DNA of 26,625 nt from positions 1 through 26,625 of the forward strand of contig DASXSE010000080.1 in assembly GCA_036506175.1 (NCBI GenBank), given 5' to 3'. The notes below the pieces were generated by a model. That model was not told where the DNA came from. It ran no database searches and saw only the letters and a program-made list of their open reading frames with translations. Positions within the stretch are counted from its first letter, which is position 1; every line of letters starts with the position of its first letter. Source of the DNA: JAIBJP01 sp036506175 (GTDB taxonomy: Bacteria > Actinomycetota > Thermoleophilia > Gaiellales > Gaiellaceae). Positions 1-6,857 of the stretch are shown in pieces. A program made the translations under genes and the position numbers.

Positions 1-933
1 CTCTCTCTTGGCTCGCTGGGCGCGTGCGTGCTCGTCGCTCGGCACTTGACCGACGCGAGCTGGCCCCTGGATGGCGCGCGCGTCCTCCTGGTCTTCCTCG
101 CCGGAGGCTTGTACCTGGCCAGCTTCGGCTTCCGGGCATTCGGATGGCAACAGCTGTTTCCAAGCCGCGAGCGCCCCGACGGGGCACGGTGTCTCGCGTC
201 GTGTGGGGCGGCCGCTGCCAGTGGGGTGGTTCTGCCTTTCCGGCTCGACTACGTCGTGAAGATCTTCACTCTGCGCAGGTTGTGCGGGGTGAGGCTGGGC
301 CTGAAGACGATTGGCGTCTCGATCGTCGCTCTCGGCATGGTCGACGCGGTCGCGATGCTCCCCTTGGCCGCCTACGCCCTCGCGGTGTCCGGGCCGGTCC
401 TCCGCGCGCCGATGGTCGTCGTCGTCCTCTTCTGCATCGGCTGTCTCGTGATCCTCACGCTGGGACAGCGAGTTTCACGGCTCCCGCTCGTCGGACGCTC
501 GAGCCGACTCCAAGCCGTCCACCGGCGCGTTGCGGACAGTACGCGCTTCTCGCGGCCCACGCTCGTCGCGGGTCTGCTGCTCCTCGGCTGCTGGACATCA
601 CGCGCTCTCGGCAGCACCTTTCTGCTGAGCGCCCTCGGCGTCCGCTTCTCGCCGACACTCGCACTGGTCGTCGTCTGTGTGAGCGCCGCGACGGCGATCC
701 TTCCCATCACGGCCGGCGGCGCCGTCGCCGGCATGGGGACGACGGCCGGTGTGTTGTTCGCGCTCGGCGTCTCGAGGAACGTAGCGCTCAACTTCTCGCT
801 TGCGTCCGGGCTCCTGCTGACCAGCGCGGCACTCACCGCGGCGGCGCTCGGATTGAGTGGTTCGCTTCTTCTCACGCTCCGGACCCGCCGGGCGCTCGCC
901 GCCGCGATCCCGGCGACAGCCGCATCTAGCTGA
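1..933 (+). CDS. Flippase-like / lysylphosphatidylglycerol-synthase-type membrane protein, 5' partial
   Basis: The reading frame is open from the first base, so the N-terminus lies outside the window; the GTG at 28 is probably internal. About 310 residues are visible. They form roughly seven hydrophobic segments separated by short Arg-rich loops, with a loop containing GVVLPFRLDYVVK and a late Gly-rich stretch ITAGGAVAGMGTTAGV. This layout resembles the LPG_synthase_TM/UPF0104 family, membrane proteins related to the flippase half of MprF and to glycolipid or phospholipid handling. Substrate cannot be told from the sequence. A competing frame of equal length (24-929) is Arg/Pro-rich and not membrane-like, so it is a shadow. 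The gene ends 5 bp before the stop codon of the convergent gene at 939. Family assignment is moderate; a polytopic membrane protein is near certain. Confidence 0.72.
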   Translation, partial: LSLGSLGACVLVARHLTDASWPLDGARVLLVFLAGGLYLASFGFRAFGWQQLFPSRERPDGARCLASCGAAAASGVVLPFRLDYVVKIFTLRRLCGVRLGLKTIGVSIVALGMVDAVAMLPLAAYALAVSGPVLRAPMVVVVLFCIGCLVILTLGQRVSRLPLVGRSSRLQAVHRRVADSTRFSRPTLVAGLLLLGCWTSRALGSTFLLSALGVRFSPTLALVVVCVSAATAILPITAGGAVAGMGTTAGVLFALGVSRNVALNFSLASGLLLTSAALTAAALGLSGSLLLTLRTRRALAAAIPATAASS

Positions 934-962
934 GCGTCTTACGAAACGCTTGGCGAAACGCT
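932..962. repeat. Small hairpin and 9-bp direct repeat at convergent gene ends
   Basis: AGCGT and ACGCT form a 5-bp stem around an 8-nt loop, starting just after the upstream stop codon. CGAAACGCT occurs twice (942-950 and 954-962). There is no U-tract, so a terminator role for the two converging genes is only a guess. Confidence 0.25.
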
Positions 963-1199
963 ATGCGTAGACCCGCGCCGAAGCGTGTAGTCATGGTGCG
1001 GCGCGAGAAGGGGGGTACCGTTGTTCGCAGCTCGAAACGCGGCGTAGTCCATCGGGGACAGCGATATCGTTTCCCAGCAATACAAGTCGCCACATTCGCA
1101 CTCGAACGCTATGCGCGTCGATACGGAACCGTTCTGCGCTTCGCTCGTTCGGTCATTGGCCCCGTGCACCAAGAGGCTCTGCTTTTCAAGGCGTTCCAT
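939..1199 (-). CDS. Small Cys-rich protein with CxCG-x3-C motif, unknown function
   Basis: An 86-residue protein starting MERLEKQSLLVHG. The core is FECECGDLYCWETISL followed by SPMDYAAFRA and later LLAPHHDY. From memory, a CECGD-x2-C-x-E pattern followed by an xYxxxR segment recurs in small uncharacterised actinobacterial proteins; I know no function for it. The three cysteines could bind a metal, but a fourth ligand is not obvious unless the later HH pair contributes. I chose ATG 1199 rather than the upstream in-frame start at 1301 because GGGAGGGG sits just upstream of 1199 and the extra 34 residues look non-coding. The C-terminus (STHSVSPSVS) is low complexity. It is convergent with the membrane protein at 1-933. 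Confidence 0.62.
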   Translation of the reverse strand: MERLEKQSLLVHGANDRTSEAQNGSVSTRIAFECECGDLYCWETISLSPMDYAAFRAANNGTPLLAPHHDYTLRRGSTHSVSPSVS

Positions 1200-1264
1200 C
1201 GCCCCTCCCTTTGCCCTGACCGCGGTGGCCGGGCTAGGGTCAGAGAAGTCGGGCGAGCTGGTAA

Positions 1265-1282
1265 GTACTGGAACTTTAGTAC
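1265..1282. promoter_or_regulatory. Imperfect inverted repeat GTACT-N8-AGTAC upstream of the Cys-rich gene
   Basis: The 18 bp contain 5-bp inverted arms around an 8-bp spacer, in the AT-richest part of the gap between 1200 and 1320. It lies about 70 bp upstream of the ATG at 1199. It could be an operator or part of the promoter; no clear -35/-10 pair could be fixed. Confidence 0.3.
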
Positions 1283-1320
1283 GAGAACGCCAGCTGAACA
1301 AGGTCCCGCTTTCACGCGTG

Positions 1321-1455
1321 TTAGCGAGGCCTCCTGCCCCCGCGAGGCAGGAGATAGATCAACGCGATGAGGGCAACATCGACGACCGCCGCGACGGCAA
1401 CGATCGCGAGGCGCTCACTCGGGTCACCTCTAGCAGTGCTCGATGTCCGGGGCAT
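1321..1455 (-). CDS. 44-residue single-pass membrane microprotein
   Basis: A short frame starts at ATG 1455 and stops at TAA 1323-1321. It is preceded by an excellent ribosome binding site, TAGGAGGA directly upstream. The predicted product starts MPRTSSTARGDPSERL, continues with a hydrophobic segment AIVAVAAVVDVALIALIYLL (about residues 17-36) and ends in the basic tail PRGGRRPR. One helix followed by a positively charged tail suggests a small inner-membrane protein with a cytoplasmic C-terminus. Codons have G/C-rich third positions as in neighbouring real genes. It lies between the GNAT gene and the Cys-rich gene on the same strand. No family is recognised. The RBS plus clean membrane segment argue for translation, but the length keeps confidence modest. 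Confidence 0.5.
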   Translation of the reverse strand: MPRTSSTARGDPSERLAIVAVAAVVDVALIALIYLLPRGGRRPR

Positions 1456-1542
1456 TCCTCCTAGCAGTCGCGCCACGACCTTCCTGAGGAGCTTGCGGGG
1501 AGAGCGCTGGCTGTTGTCGAGCGCGGTTAGGCCTTAGATCCT

Positions 1543-2019
1543 CTAGAGGAGCAGGCCCATGACGATCGAGTCCCACAACTCCCCGCTCCCACGGCGGTAG
1601 TGCTTTACGCGGCGACCCTCCTCGACGAAGCCAAATCTGCGGTAGAGGGCGATCGCGGCATCGTTGTGTGGGAACACCTCGAGCGAGAGCTTGTGCAAAC
1701 CGTCGGCTCGTGCCTTCTTTACCGCCGCCGTGAGCAGGGCTGAGCCGATGCCGCGTCGACGCCAGGCGCGGGCGACCCCCATTCCGAGCTCTGCAAAACC
1801 GTGCCGTGTTGACTCGAGATGAAGGAAGCCGACGACCTCGTCCCCTGCGACCGCGACGATCGTTTCTTCGATCGAGTTTGCAAACTGCTTCGTCCGCGCC
1901 TCAATGTCGACCGGCGGTTCAGTGGCGATGCCGTCCCGTTCCTCGGCGACGGATGCGAACAGTTCCGCGAAAGCCCGCGCGTCCTCAATGCGCGCCTGCC
2001 GGATCTCAAACGTTGCTAT
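1543..2019 (-). CDS. GNAT family N-acetyltransferase with no canonical start codon
   Basis: The frame encodes a complete-looking GNAT fold of about 158 residues: an N-terminal strand FEIRQARIEDARAFAELF, a central AGDEVVGFLHLE strand, the acetyl-CoA loop region VARAWRRRGIGSALL (the Q/RxxGxG/A motif) and the C-terminal LYRRFGFVEEGRR. It should transfer an acetyl group from acetyl-CoA to an unknown amine. The frame has no ATG, GTG or TTG between the upstream in-frame stop (plus-strand 2110-2112) and an internal ATG at 1782, which would remove half of the domain. The natural start lies where the frame reads ATA at 2019-2017, preceded by GGAAG. Either ATA (or another rare start) is used, or the gene has lost its start. 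Upstream DNA is a dtd remnant in the opposite direction. The family call is firm; whether the gene is functional is open. Confidence 0.72.
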   Translation of the reverse strand: MATFEIRQARIEDARAFAELFASVAEERDGIATEPPVDIEARTKQFANSIEETIVAVAGDEVVGFLHLESTRHGFAELGMGVARAWRRRGIGSALLTAAVKKARADGLHKLSLEVFPHNDAAIALYRRFGFVEEGRRVKHYRRGSGELWDSIVMGLLL

Positions 2020-2030
2020 GGCTGCATCTT

Positions 2031-2189
2031 CCGCACTACGAGACGTCGAAGCAGGCCGAGCCGCTCTACGAGGCGTTCTGCGGCGCGCTCGAGGACGAAG
2101 GGATCGAGGTCAAGCGCGGCGTTTTCGGCGCCCGCATGGAGGTGGACCTCGTCAACGACGGGCCCGTCACGATCATCCTGGAAGCGTGA
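2031..2189 (+). pseudogene. dtd: C-terminal fragment of D-aminoacyl-tRNA deacylase
   Basis: About 50 codons read QAEPLYEAFCGALEDEGIE, then GVFGARMEVDLVNDGPVTII and a stop at 2189. This matches the last third of Dtd (usual length about 145 residues), including the conserved LVNDGPVT active-site segment. Dtd hydrolyses D-aminoacyl-tRNA. The N-terminal two thirds, including the SQFTL catalytic motif, are absent: upstream sequence in all plus frames is the reverse complement of the GNAT gene. Homology fades at about 2040, next to the 5' end of GNAT. I read this as a dead remnant left by a deletion or inversion. The frame is still free of stops, so the event may be fairly recent. Confidence 0.75.
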
Positions 2190-2499
2190 ATTGCGGCGCT
2201 TGCGGTGGCGACGCCTTCGGCAAAGCAAGTCGGCGAACGACCCGCAGGTCGTAAATCAACGCGCTCCCTATGAGGCCAAGGAAGAGAAGCCCGCAGGTGC
2301 TTACAAGTCCCCACCTGAATGAGACGCCGAATAGATACACGAACAGATGAGCGACCCCATAGAGGAGGAGTCCCGCAGCGGCGCACACACCGACAGTCGC
2401 GGCAATGAGTGTTAGGCCGCCTCCCAGTAGTAACGCGAAGGCGCCGAAGACGAAGAAAATTCCTCGCGCAAGGGTCATTACCGGTCGTACGCCCCGCAT
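2173..2499 (-). CDS. Small polytopic membrane protein, unknown
   Basis: A 108-residue hydrophobic protein starting MRGVRPVMTLARG. It has about three membrane segments (FFVFGAFALLLGGGLTLIAA; GVCAAAGLLLYGVAHLFVYLF; WGLVSTCGLLFLGLIGSALI) and a Pro-rich C-terminal tail. ATG 2499 is preferred because TAGGAT lies about 7 nt upstream; ATG 2478 is a possible alternative. Its 3' end overlaps the dtd fragment by 17 nt in convergent orientation. It diverges from the rimP operon. No family recognised. Confidence 0.55.
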   Translation of the reverse strand: MRGVRPVMTLARGIFFVFGAFALLLGGGLTLIAATVGVCAAAGLLLYGVAHLFVYLFGVSFRWGLVSTCGLLFLGLIGSALIYDLRVVRRLALPKASPPQAPQFTLPG

Positions 2500-2615
2500 T
2501 TGCGCATCCTACGCCCGCGGCCGCCTTCACAAGCGTTCCGGAGAGAGATGGCCAGGGGCGCGATAGGCCAGACGAGCACAAGGAGGAGCGCCACCGAACC
2601 GGCCGCAAAACCAGG

Positions 2616-2624
2616 TGCTATCCT
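2616..2624 (+). promoter_or_regulatory. Extended -10 promoter of the rimP-nusA-infB operon
   Basis: TGC-TATCCT is an extended -10 (TGn plus a 4/6 match to TATAAT). It would start transcription near 2631 and give a leader of about 60 nt before rimP. No convincing -35 is visible. The same TGC spacer precedes the -10 of rpsO. Confidence 0.42.
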
Positions 2625-2635
2625 GTCCGGAACCA

Positions 2636-2678
2636 CATTTCCCCAGTTGGAGAAATGGGCGCGCGGCGCCCATTTTTT
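2636..2678 (+). terminator. Candidate attenuator: terminator hairpin with competing anti-terminator in the rimP leader
   Basis: A perfect 8-bp stem (ATGGGCGC, loop GCG, GCGCCCAT; 2655-2673) runs straight into six T residues (2673-2678), a textbook intrinsic terminator. No complete plus-strand gene lies upstream within the window, and the next start codon (rimP) is only 16 nt downstream, so it probably regulates the operon rather than ending an earlier one. CATTTC at 2636-2641 can pair with GAAATG at 2652-2657, which would occupy the first three bases of the terminator stem. The two folds are therefore mutually exclusive. Since the operon encodes NusA, feedback by NusA on this hairpin is an attractive inference. 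Confidence 0.6.
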
Positions 2679-2693
2679 GCGAAAGAAGCCAAT

Positions 2694-3137
2694 TTGACGC
2701 AGGTACACGAGAGAGAACGCCAGCTCCACCGCGAGGTCGCCGAGACCGTCGAGTCGAGCCTCCCGGAAATCGAGGTGCTCGCCGTCGAGCTCGGCGGCCC
2801 CGAGCACATCACTGTCTACGTCGACCACCCGGCCGGCGTCGACCACGCGCTCTGCGAGCGGGTCACGAACGAGCTGCGCTCGTATCTCGACCGCTATCGC
2901 GTCGATGTCTCGTCGCCCGGCCTGGAGCGGCCCCTGCGTACCCGCGAGCACTTCGCGGACGCCGTGGGCCGCCGTGTGGCCGTGCGAACGGACGTGGAAG
3001 TTGCGGGGCGCAAGCGGTTTCGTGGCGAAATCGTCGGCGCCGGGGAGCAGGAAGCGACGATTGCGGTGGGCGAAGAGCAGGTCGGCATTCCCTACGACGC
3101 GATCGTGCGCGGAAACCTGATCGAGGAAGGGCGGTAA
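2694..3137 (+). CDS. rimP: Ribosome maturation factor RimP
   Basis: A 147-residue protein starting at TTG 2694 (TQVHERERQLHREVAE). RimP binds the 30S precursor and helps its 3' domain mature. The N-terminal domain contains EIEVLAVELGG and ITVYVDHPAGVDHALCERV. The family signature VSSPGLERPL lies at about residue 72, and the C-terminal SH3-like barrel contains RGEIVGAGEQEATIAV and IPYDAI. Length is normal for the family. No ATG lies near the expected start; the TTG fits the family N-terminus, with only a weak purine-rich stretch (GAAAGAAG) as RBS. It is the first gene of the operon; nusA follows 2 nt after its stop codon. Confidence 0.93.
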   Translation: MTQVHERERQLHREVAETVESSLPEIEVLAVELGGPEHITVYVDHPAGVDHALCERVTNELRSYLDRYRVDVSSPGLERPLRTREHFADAVGRRVAVRTDVEVAGRKRFRGEIVGAGEQEATIAVGEEQVGIPYDAIVRGNLIEEGR

Positions 3138-3139
3138 CG

Positions 3140-4621
3140 GTGAGCAGAGAGATTCTCGAGGCTGTGCGCCAGATCGAGCGCGAGAAGGGAATCGAAGACG
3201 AGACCCTCGTTCGCGCGCTCGAGGACGCACTCCTCGCGGCCTACAAGAAGACACCCGGCGCGGCCAGGCATGCGACGGTCGAGCTCGACAACGGCACCGG
3301 CGATTTCCGGGTGTGGTCGATCGAGCTCCCGCAGGACATCGAGGAGCGCCTCATGGAGGAGGCGCGCGAGCGCGCCATCTCCGAGCTCGAGGCGGCGGAG
3401 GAGGAGAGCGGCGAGCGCTCGCACACGCTCATCACCGACGACGACCTGACGATCGACTGGTCGGATATCCCGGACGAGCAGGTGAAGCGCGCCGACGTCA
3501 CCCCTGAGAACTTCGGCCGCATCGCCGCGCAGACGGCCAAGCAGGTCATCCTGCAGCGAATCCGCGAGGCCGAGCGCGAGATGATGTACGAGGAGTACGT
3601 CGACCGCGTGAGCGAAGTCGTGACCGGCATCGTCCAGCAGGCCGGCGACCGCAACAACGTGCTCGTCGACCTCGGCAAGGTCGAGGCGCTCTTGCCGCGC
3701 TCCGAGCAGGTCGACGGCGAGCGCTACGAGCAGGGCAGCCGCATCAAGGCCGTCATCACGGAGGTTCGCTCGGGCACGAAGGGCCCGCAGGTGATCCTGT
3801 CTCGACGCGACCCCGAGCTGATCAAGACGCTCTTCGAGCTCGAGGTTCCGGAGATCGCCGACGGGCTCGTCGAGATCCGAGGGGTCGCCCGCGAACCCGG
3901 CTATCGCTCCAAGATCGCGGTCGAGTCGCACGTCCAGGGCGTCGACCCGGTCGGCGCCTGCGTGGGCCCACGCGGCTCGCGTGTGCGCATGGTCGTCTCG
4001 GAGCTCCGCGGCGAGAAGATCGACATCATCCCGTGGAACCCGGAGCCGGCGCGGTTCGTCGCCAAGGCGCTCTCGCCGGCACGTGTGCGCGAGGTGCTCG
4101 TCGACGACGAGTCGAGCGAGGCCACGGTCGTCGTTCCGGACGACCAGCTCTCGCTCGCGATCGGCAAGGAGGGCCTGAACGCCCGCCTCGCTGCCCGCCT
4201 CACGGGCTGGAAGATCGACATCGTCTCGGAGACCGAGTTCGCTCGCACGGAGGCCGAGGCGGCCTTCGGCGGCGGGGAGGAGGAGTTCTCCGGCCGCTGC
4301 GCCGCCATCCTTTCGACGGGCAAGCGCTGTCCGAACACGGCACTGCCCGGGTCGAAGTACTGCGGTATCCCTGCGCACCGCGAGCTCGCGGAACGCGAGG
4401 CCCGCGGCGAGGACGTCTCCGCGCAGACCGTGCAGCCGCAGACCGCCGAGGAAGAGGCCGAGGAGGCAGCCGCCGAAGAGCCCGTGAGTGAGGAGCAGGC
4501 GGCGACCGCCAAGGAGGTCGAGGCCACCGAGCCCGAAGCTGCTCCGGAGCCTGAGGCCGTCGCCGAGACACCAGAGCAGGAGCAAGAGACCACTGAAGGC
4601 GAGACCACTCCTGCGGCGTGA
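3140..4621 (+). CDS. nusA: Transcription termination/antitermination factor NusA with C-terminal Cys/His extension
   Basis: A 493-residue NusA starting at GTG 3140 (SREILEAVRQIEREKGI), with AGGAAGGGCGG upstream. NusA binds RNA polymerase and nascent RNA, modulating pausing, termination and antitermination. Domains in order: N-terminal RNAP-binding domain (about 1-135), S1 domain (about 140-205), KH1 with GPRG at 276-279 and KH2 with IGKEG at 341-345. Beyond KH2 the protein continues to residue 493 with a compact motif C387-x9-C397, then C408-x4-H413 (segment GRCAAILSTGKRCPNTALPG), followed by about 70 residues rich in Glu/Ala/Thr. The Cys/His spacing could bind zinc. Such an extension is not part of standard NusA, though acidic tails occur in the family. 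The stop overlaps the ylxR start by 4 nt. Confidence 0.96.
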   Translation: MSREILEAVRQIEREKGIEDETLVRALEDALLAAYKKTPGAARHATVELDNGTGDFRVWSIELPQDIEERLMEEARERAISELEAAEEESGERSHTLITDDDLTIDWSDIPDEQVKRADVTPENFGRIAAQTAKQVILQRIREAEREMMYEEYVDRVSEVVTGIVQQAGDRNNVLVDLGKVEALLPRSEQVDGERYEQGSRIKAVITEVRSGTKGPQVILSRRDPELIKTLFELEVPEIADGLVEIRGVAREPGYRSKIAVESHVQGVDPVGACVGPRGSRVRMVVSELRGEKIDIIPWNPEPARFVAKALSPARVREVLVDDESSEATVVVPDDQLSLAIGKEGLNARLAARLTGWKIDIVSETEFARTEAEAAFGGGEEEFSGRCAAILSTGKRCPNTALPGSKYCGIPAHRELAEREARGEDVSAQTVQPQTAEEEAEEAAAEEPVSEEQAATAKEVEATEPEAAPEPEAVAETPEQEQETTEGETTPAA

Positions 4622-4869
4622 CGGAGCCCATCAGAACCTGCATCGGGTGCGGACGGAAGTCGCCGCAACGGGAGCTCGCGCGCTACGTCGCCCCAGAGGG
4701 CGTACTGAGGCGCGACGTTTCGGGGCGTGCACGGGGGCGAGGCGCGTACACCTGCAAGCGCCCGAGCTGCTTCGAAAGGGCGGCCGATCGCCGCGCGTTC
4801 GCACGCGCCTTGCGTCGGAACGTCACAATTCCGTCAGGAATGTCCCAGGAGCTCAAGACTGATGGCTGA
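4618..4869 (+). CDS. ylxR: YlxR family RNA-binding protein (DUF448)
   Basis: An 83-residue basic protein starting at GTG 4618, the first base of the GTGA overlap with the nusA stop. It has the family signature RTCIGCGRKSPQRELARYV and the later GRGAYTCKRPSCFERA segment. YlxR is found between nusA and infB in Gram-positive bacteria and is thought to bind RNA and affect transcription or RNase P. Translational coupling with NusA is likely given the overlap. Its 3' end overlaps the infB start by 8 nt. Confidence 0.93.
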   Translation: MTEPIRTCIGCGRKSPQRELARYVAPEGVLRRDVSGRARGRGAYTCKRPSCFERAADRRAFARALRRNVTIPSGMSQELKTDG

Positions 4870-6844
4870 CAGGCAAAGACCACTGAGACCCAGAGGCGGC
4901 GCCCCCGCAGGCAAGCGCAAGCGGCGTGTCGTGATCGACTCGCAGGCCGCGCGTCCGCGTCAGGACGCGCGGACCCCGCGCGAAACGCCGAAGCCGCGCG
5001 CCGAGCAGCCGGCGCCTGCGCAGCCGACCGGTCCCGCAAAGATCAGCTCCGGCGCCACGGTCAAGGAGCTCTCCGCGGCGCTCGGCGTCCCCGTGCCTCA
5101 GATCATCAAGATCATGATGGACGTCGGGGAGATGGTCACGATCACCCAGTCGCTGAGCGACGAAGCGATCGAGCTCATCGCCACGCAGCTCGAGCGCGAG
5201 GTCGAGATCAAGCACGCCGACGAGGAAGAGCTCGAGCCCGAGGTCTACGAGGATAAGCCCGAGGATCTGAGCGCGCGGCCCCCGGTCGTGACGATCATGG
5301 GCCACGTCGACCACGGCAAGACGACGTTGCTAGACGCGATCCGCCAGTCTGCAGTCGTCGAGACAGAGGCCGGCGGGATCACACAGCACATCGGCGCCTA
5401 TCAGGTCGACCACGACGGCCGCCGAGTCACGTTCCTCGACACTCCGGGCCACGAGGCATTCACGGCCCTCCGTGCGCGCGGCGCGAAGGTGACCGACATC
5501 GCGGTTCTCGTCGTGGCGGCGGACGACGGCGTCATGCCCCAGACGCTCGAGTCGATCAACCACGCGCGCGCCGCGGAAGTGCCGATCGTCGTCGCCGTCA
5601 ACAAGATCGACCGGCCTGACGCGAATCCGACGCGTGTTCGCCAGGAGCTCGTCGCGCACGACCTGCAGCCCGAGGAGTGGGGCGGAACGACGCAGTACGC
5701 GGACGTGTCCGCGAAGGAGAATCAGGGGCTGGACGATCTCGTGGAGAAGATCCTCCTCGTCGCCGACGCCGAGCTCGAGCTGACCGCGAACCCCAACGCG
5801 GACGCTTCAGGGCCGATCATCGAGAGCCGACTGGACATCGGGCGCGGCCCGGTCGCGACCATGCTGGTTGCCCGCGGGACGCTGCACGTCGGCGATGCAA
5901 TCGTCGCCGGGGATGCCTGGGGCCGCGTGCGCGCGCTCCACGACTACCGGGGCGAGAAGGTGAAGGATGCCAAGCCCGGGACGCCGGTCGAGATCCTCGG
6001 CTTCGACAAGCCGCCCGCGGCAGGCGAGCAGGCTCGCGTCGTCGAGAACGACCGCCAGGCACGTCATCTCGCAGGTCTCCGCGGACAGCGTCTACGCGCC
6101 GAGGAGCTTGCGCGCTCCGCGCGTCGCGGCGTCTCCCTCGAGGAGCTCTTCACGCGCATGGAGGAGGGCGGCGTCCAGGAGCTGAACGTCATCGTCAAGG
6201 GCGACGTGCAGGGGTCCGTGGAAGCCGTCGTCGGCGAGCTCGCGAAGATCAAGCACCCCGAGGTGGCGGTGAACGTCATCCACACGGGCATCGGCGGGAT
6301 CACCGAGAGCGACGTCATGCTCGCCTCCGCGTCGAACGCGATCGTGGCCGGGTTCAACGTCCGCCCGAACGCCGAGGCGCGCGCGCTCGCCGAGCGCGAG
6401 GGTGTCGACCTCCGCACGTACCGCGTCATCTACCAGCTCACCGAGGACATCCAGCAGGCGCTTGTCGGCATGCTTGCCCCCGAGCGCGTCGAGGAGTCTC
6501 TCGGCGAGGCCGAAGTGCGCGCCCTCTTCCGCGCCTCGCGGCTGGGCGTCATCGCGGGCTGCATGGTCACCCGCGGCGTCATCCGGCGGAACTCGCAGAT
6601 CCGCGTGGTGCGCGAGGGAACCGTGATCTACGAGACGACGATCGCGAGCCTGAAGCGCTTCAAGGACGACGTGCGGGAGGTTCAGGAAGGCTTCGAATGC
6701 GGAATCCTGCTGGAGAACTTCAACGACGTGAAGGAAGGCGATGTGCTCGAGGCCTACGAGACGCGTGAGATCGAGCGCACTGATCTCGATGTGAGCGGTA
6801 ACGGCGGCGCGGCAACTCCGGACGCGCCGGACGAAGAGACCTAA
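4862..6844 (+). CDS. infB: Translation initiation factor IF-2 (compact form)
   Basis: A 660-residue GTPase that places initiator fMet-tRNA on the ribosome and promotes subunit joining. A short basic, Arg/Pro-rich N-terminus (about 60 residues) leads to the IF2_N domain (VKELSAALGVPVPQIIKIMM). The G domain has G1 GHVDHGKT at 147-154, G3 DTPGHE at 193-198, G4 NKID at 247-250 and G5 SAK. Domains II, III (LNVIVKGDVQGSVEAV) and IV follow. Actinobacterial IF2 is often 900 residues or more because of a long N-terminal extension; here that is nearly absent. ATG 4862 is chosen because it fits the family start and has AGGAG about 10 nt upstream within ylxR; a frame upstream to 4727 is ylxR overlap. Confidence 0.97.
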   Translation: MADRQRPLRPRGGAPAGKRKRRVVIDSQAARPRQDARTPRETPKPRAEQPAPAQPTGPAKISSGATVKELSAALGVPVPQIIKIMMDVGEMVTITQSLSDEAIELIATQLEREVEIKHADEEELEPEVYEDKPEDLSARPPVVTIMGHVDHGKTTLLDAIRQSAVVETEAGGITQHIGAYQVDHDGRRVTFLDTPGHEAFTALRARGAKVTDIAVLVVAADDGVMPQTLESINHARAAEVPIVVAVNKIDRPDANPTRVRQELVAHDLQPEEWGGTTQYADVSAKENQGLDDLVEKILLVADAELELTANPNADASGPIIESRLDIGRGPVATMLVARGTLHVGDAIVAGDAWGRVRALHDYRGEKVKDAKPGTPVEILGFDKPPAAGEQARVVENDRQARHLAGLRGQRLRAEELARSARRGVSLEELFTRMEEGGVQELNVIVKGDVQGSVEAVVGELAKIKHPEVAVNVIHTGIGGITESDVMLASASNAIVAGFNVRPNAEARALAEREGVDLRTYRVIYQLTEDIQQALVGMLAPERVEESLGEAEVRALFRASRLGVIAGCMVTRGVIRRNSQIRVVREGTVIYETTIASLKRFKDDVREVQEGFECGILLENFNDVKEGDVLEAYETREIERTDLDVSGNGGAATPDAPDEET

Positions 6845-6857
6845 GAGGGCCGGGGCC

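Noticed and set aside
24..929. Plus-strand frame equal in length to the membrane protein
   Set aside because: Arg/Pro-rich and lacks membrane segments; the frame one base over gives the coherent polytopic protein.
2655..2678. Terminator of an upstream plus-strand gene
   Set aside because: The only upstream plus-strand coding sequence is the dtd remnant ending at 2189; the intact upstream genes run on the minus strand, so a leader attenuator is the better reading.
3092..4585. Long minus-strand open frame (497 codons) opposite nusA
   Set aside because: It is antisense to an unmistakable nusA. High GC at third codon positions leaves complementary frames free of stops; the Leu/Arg/Asp-rich translation has no family motif.
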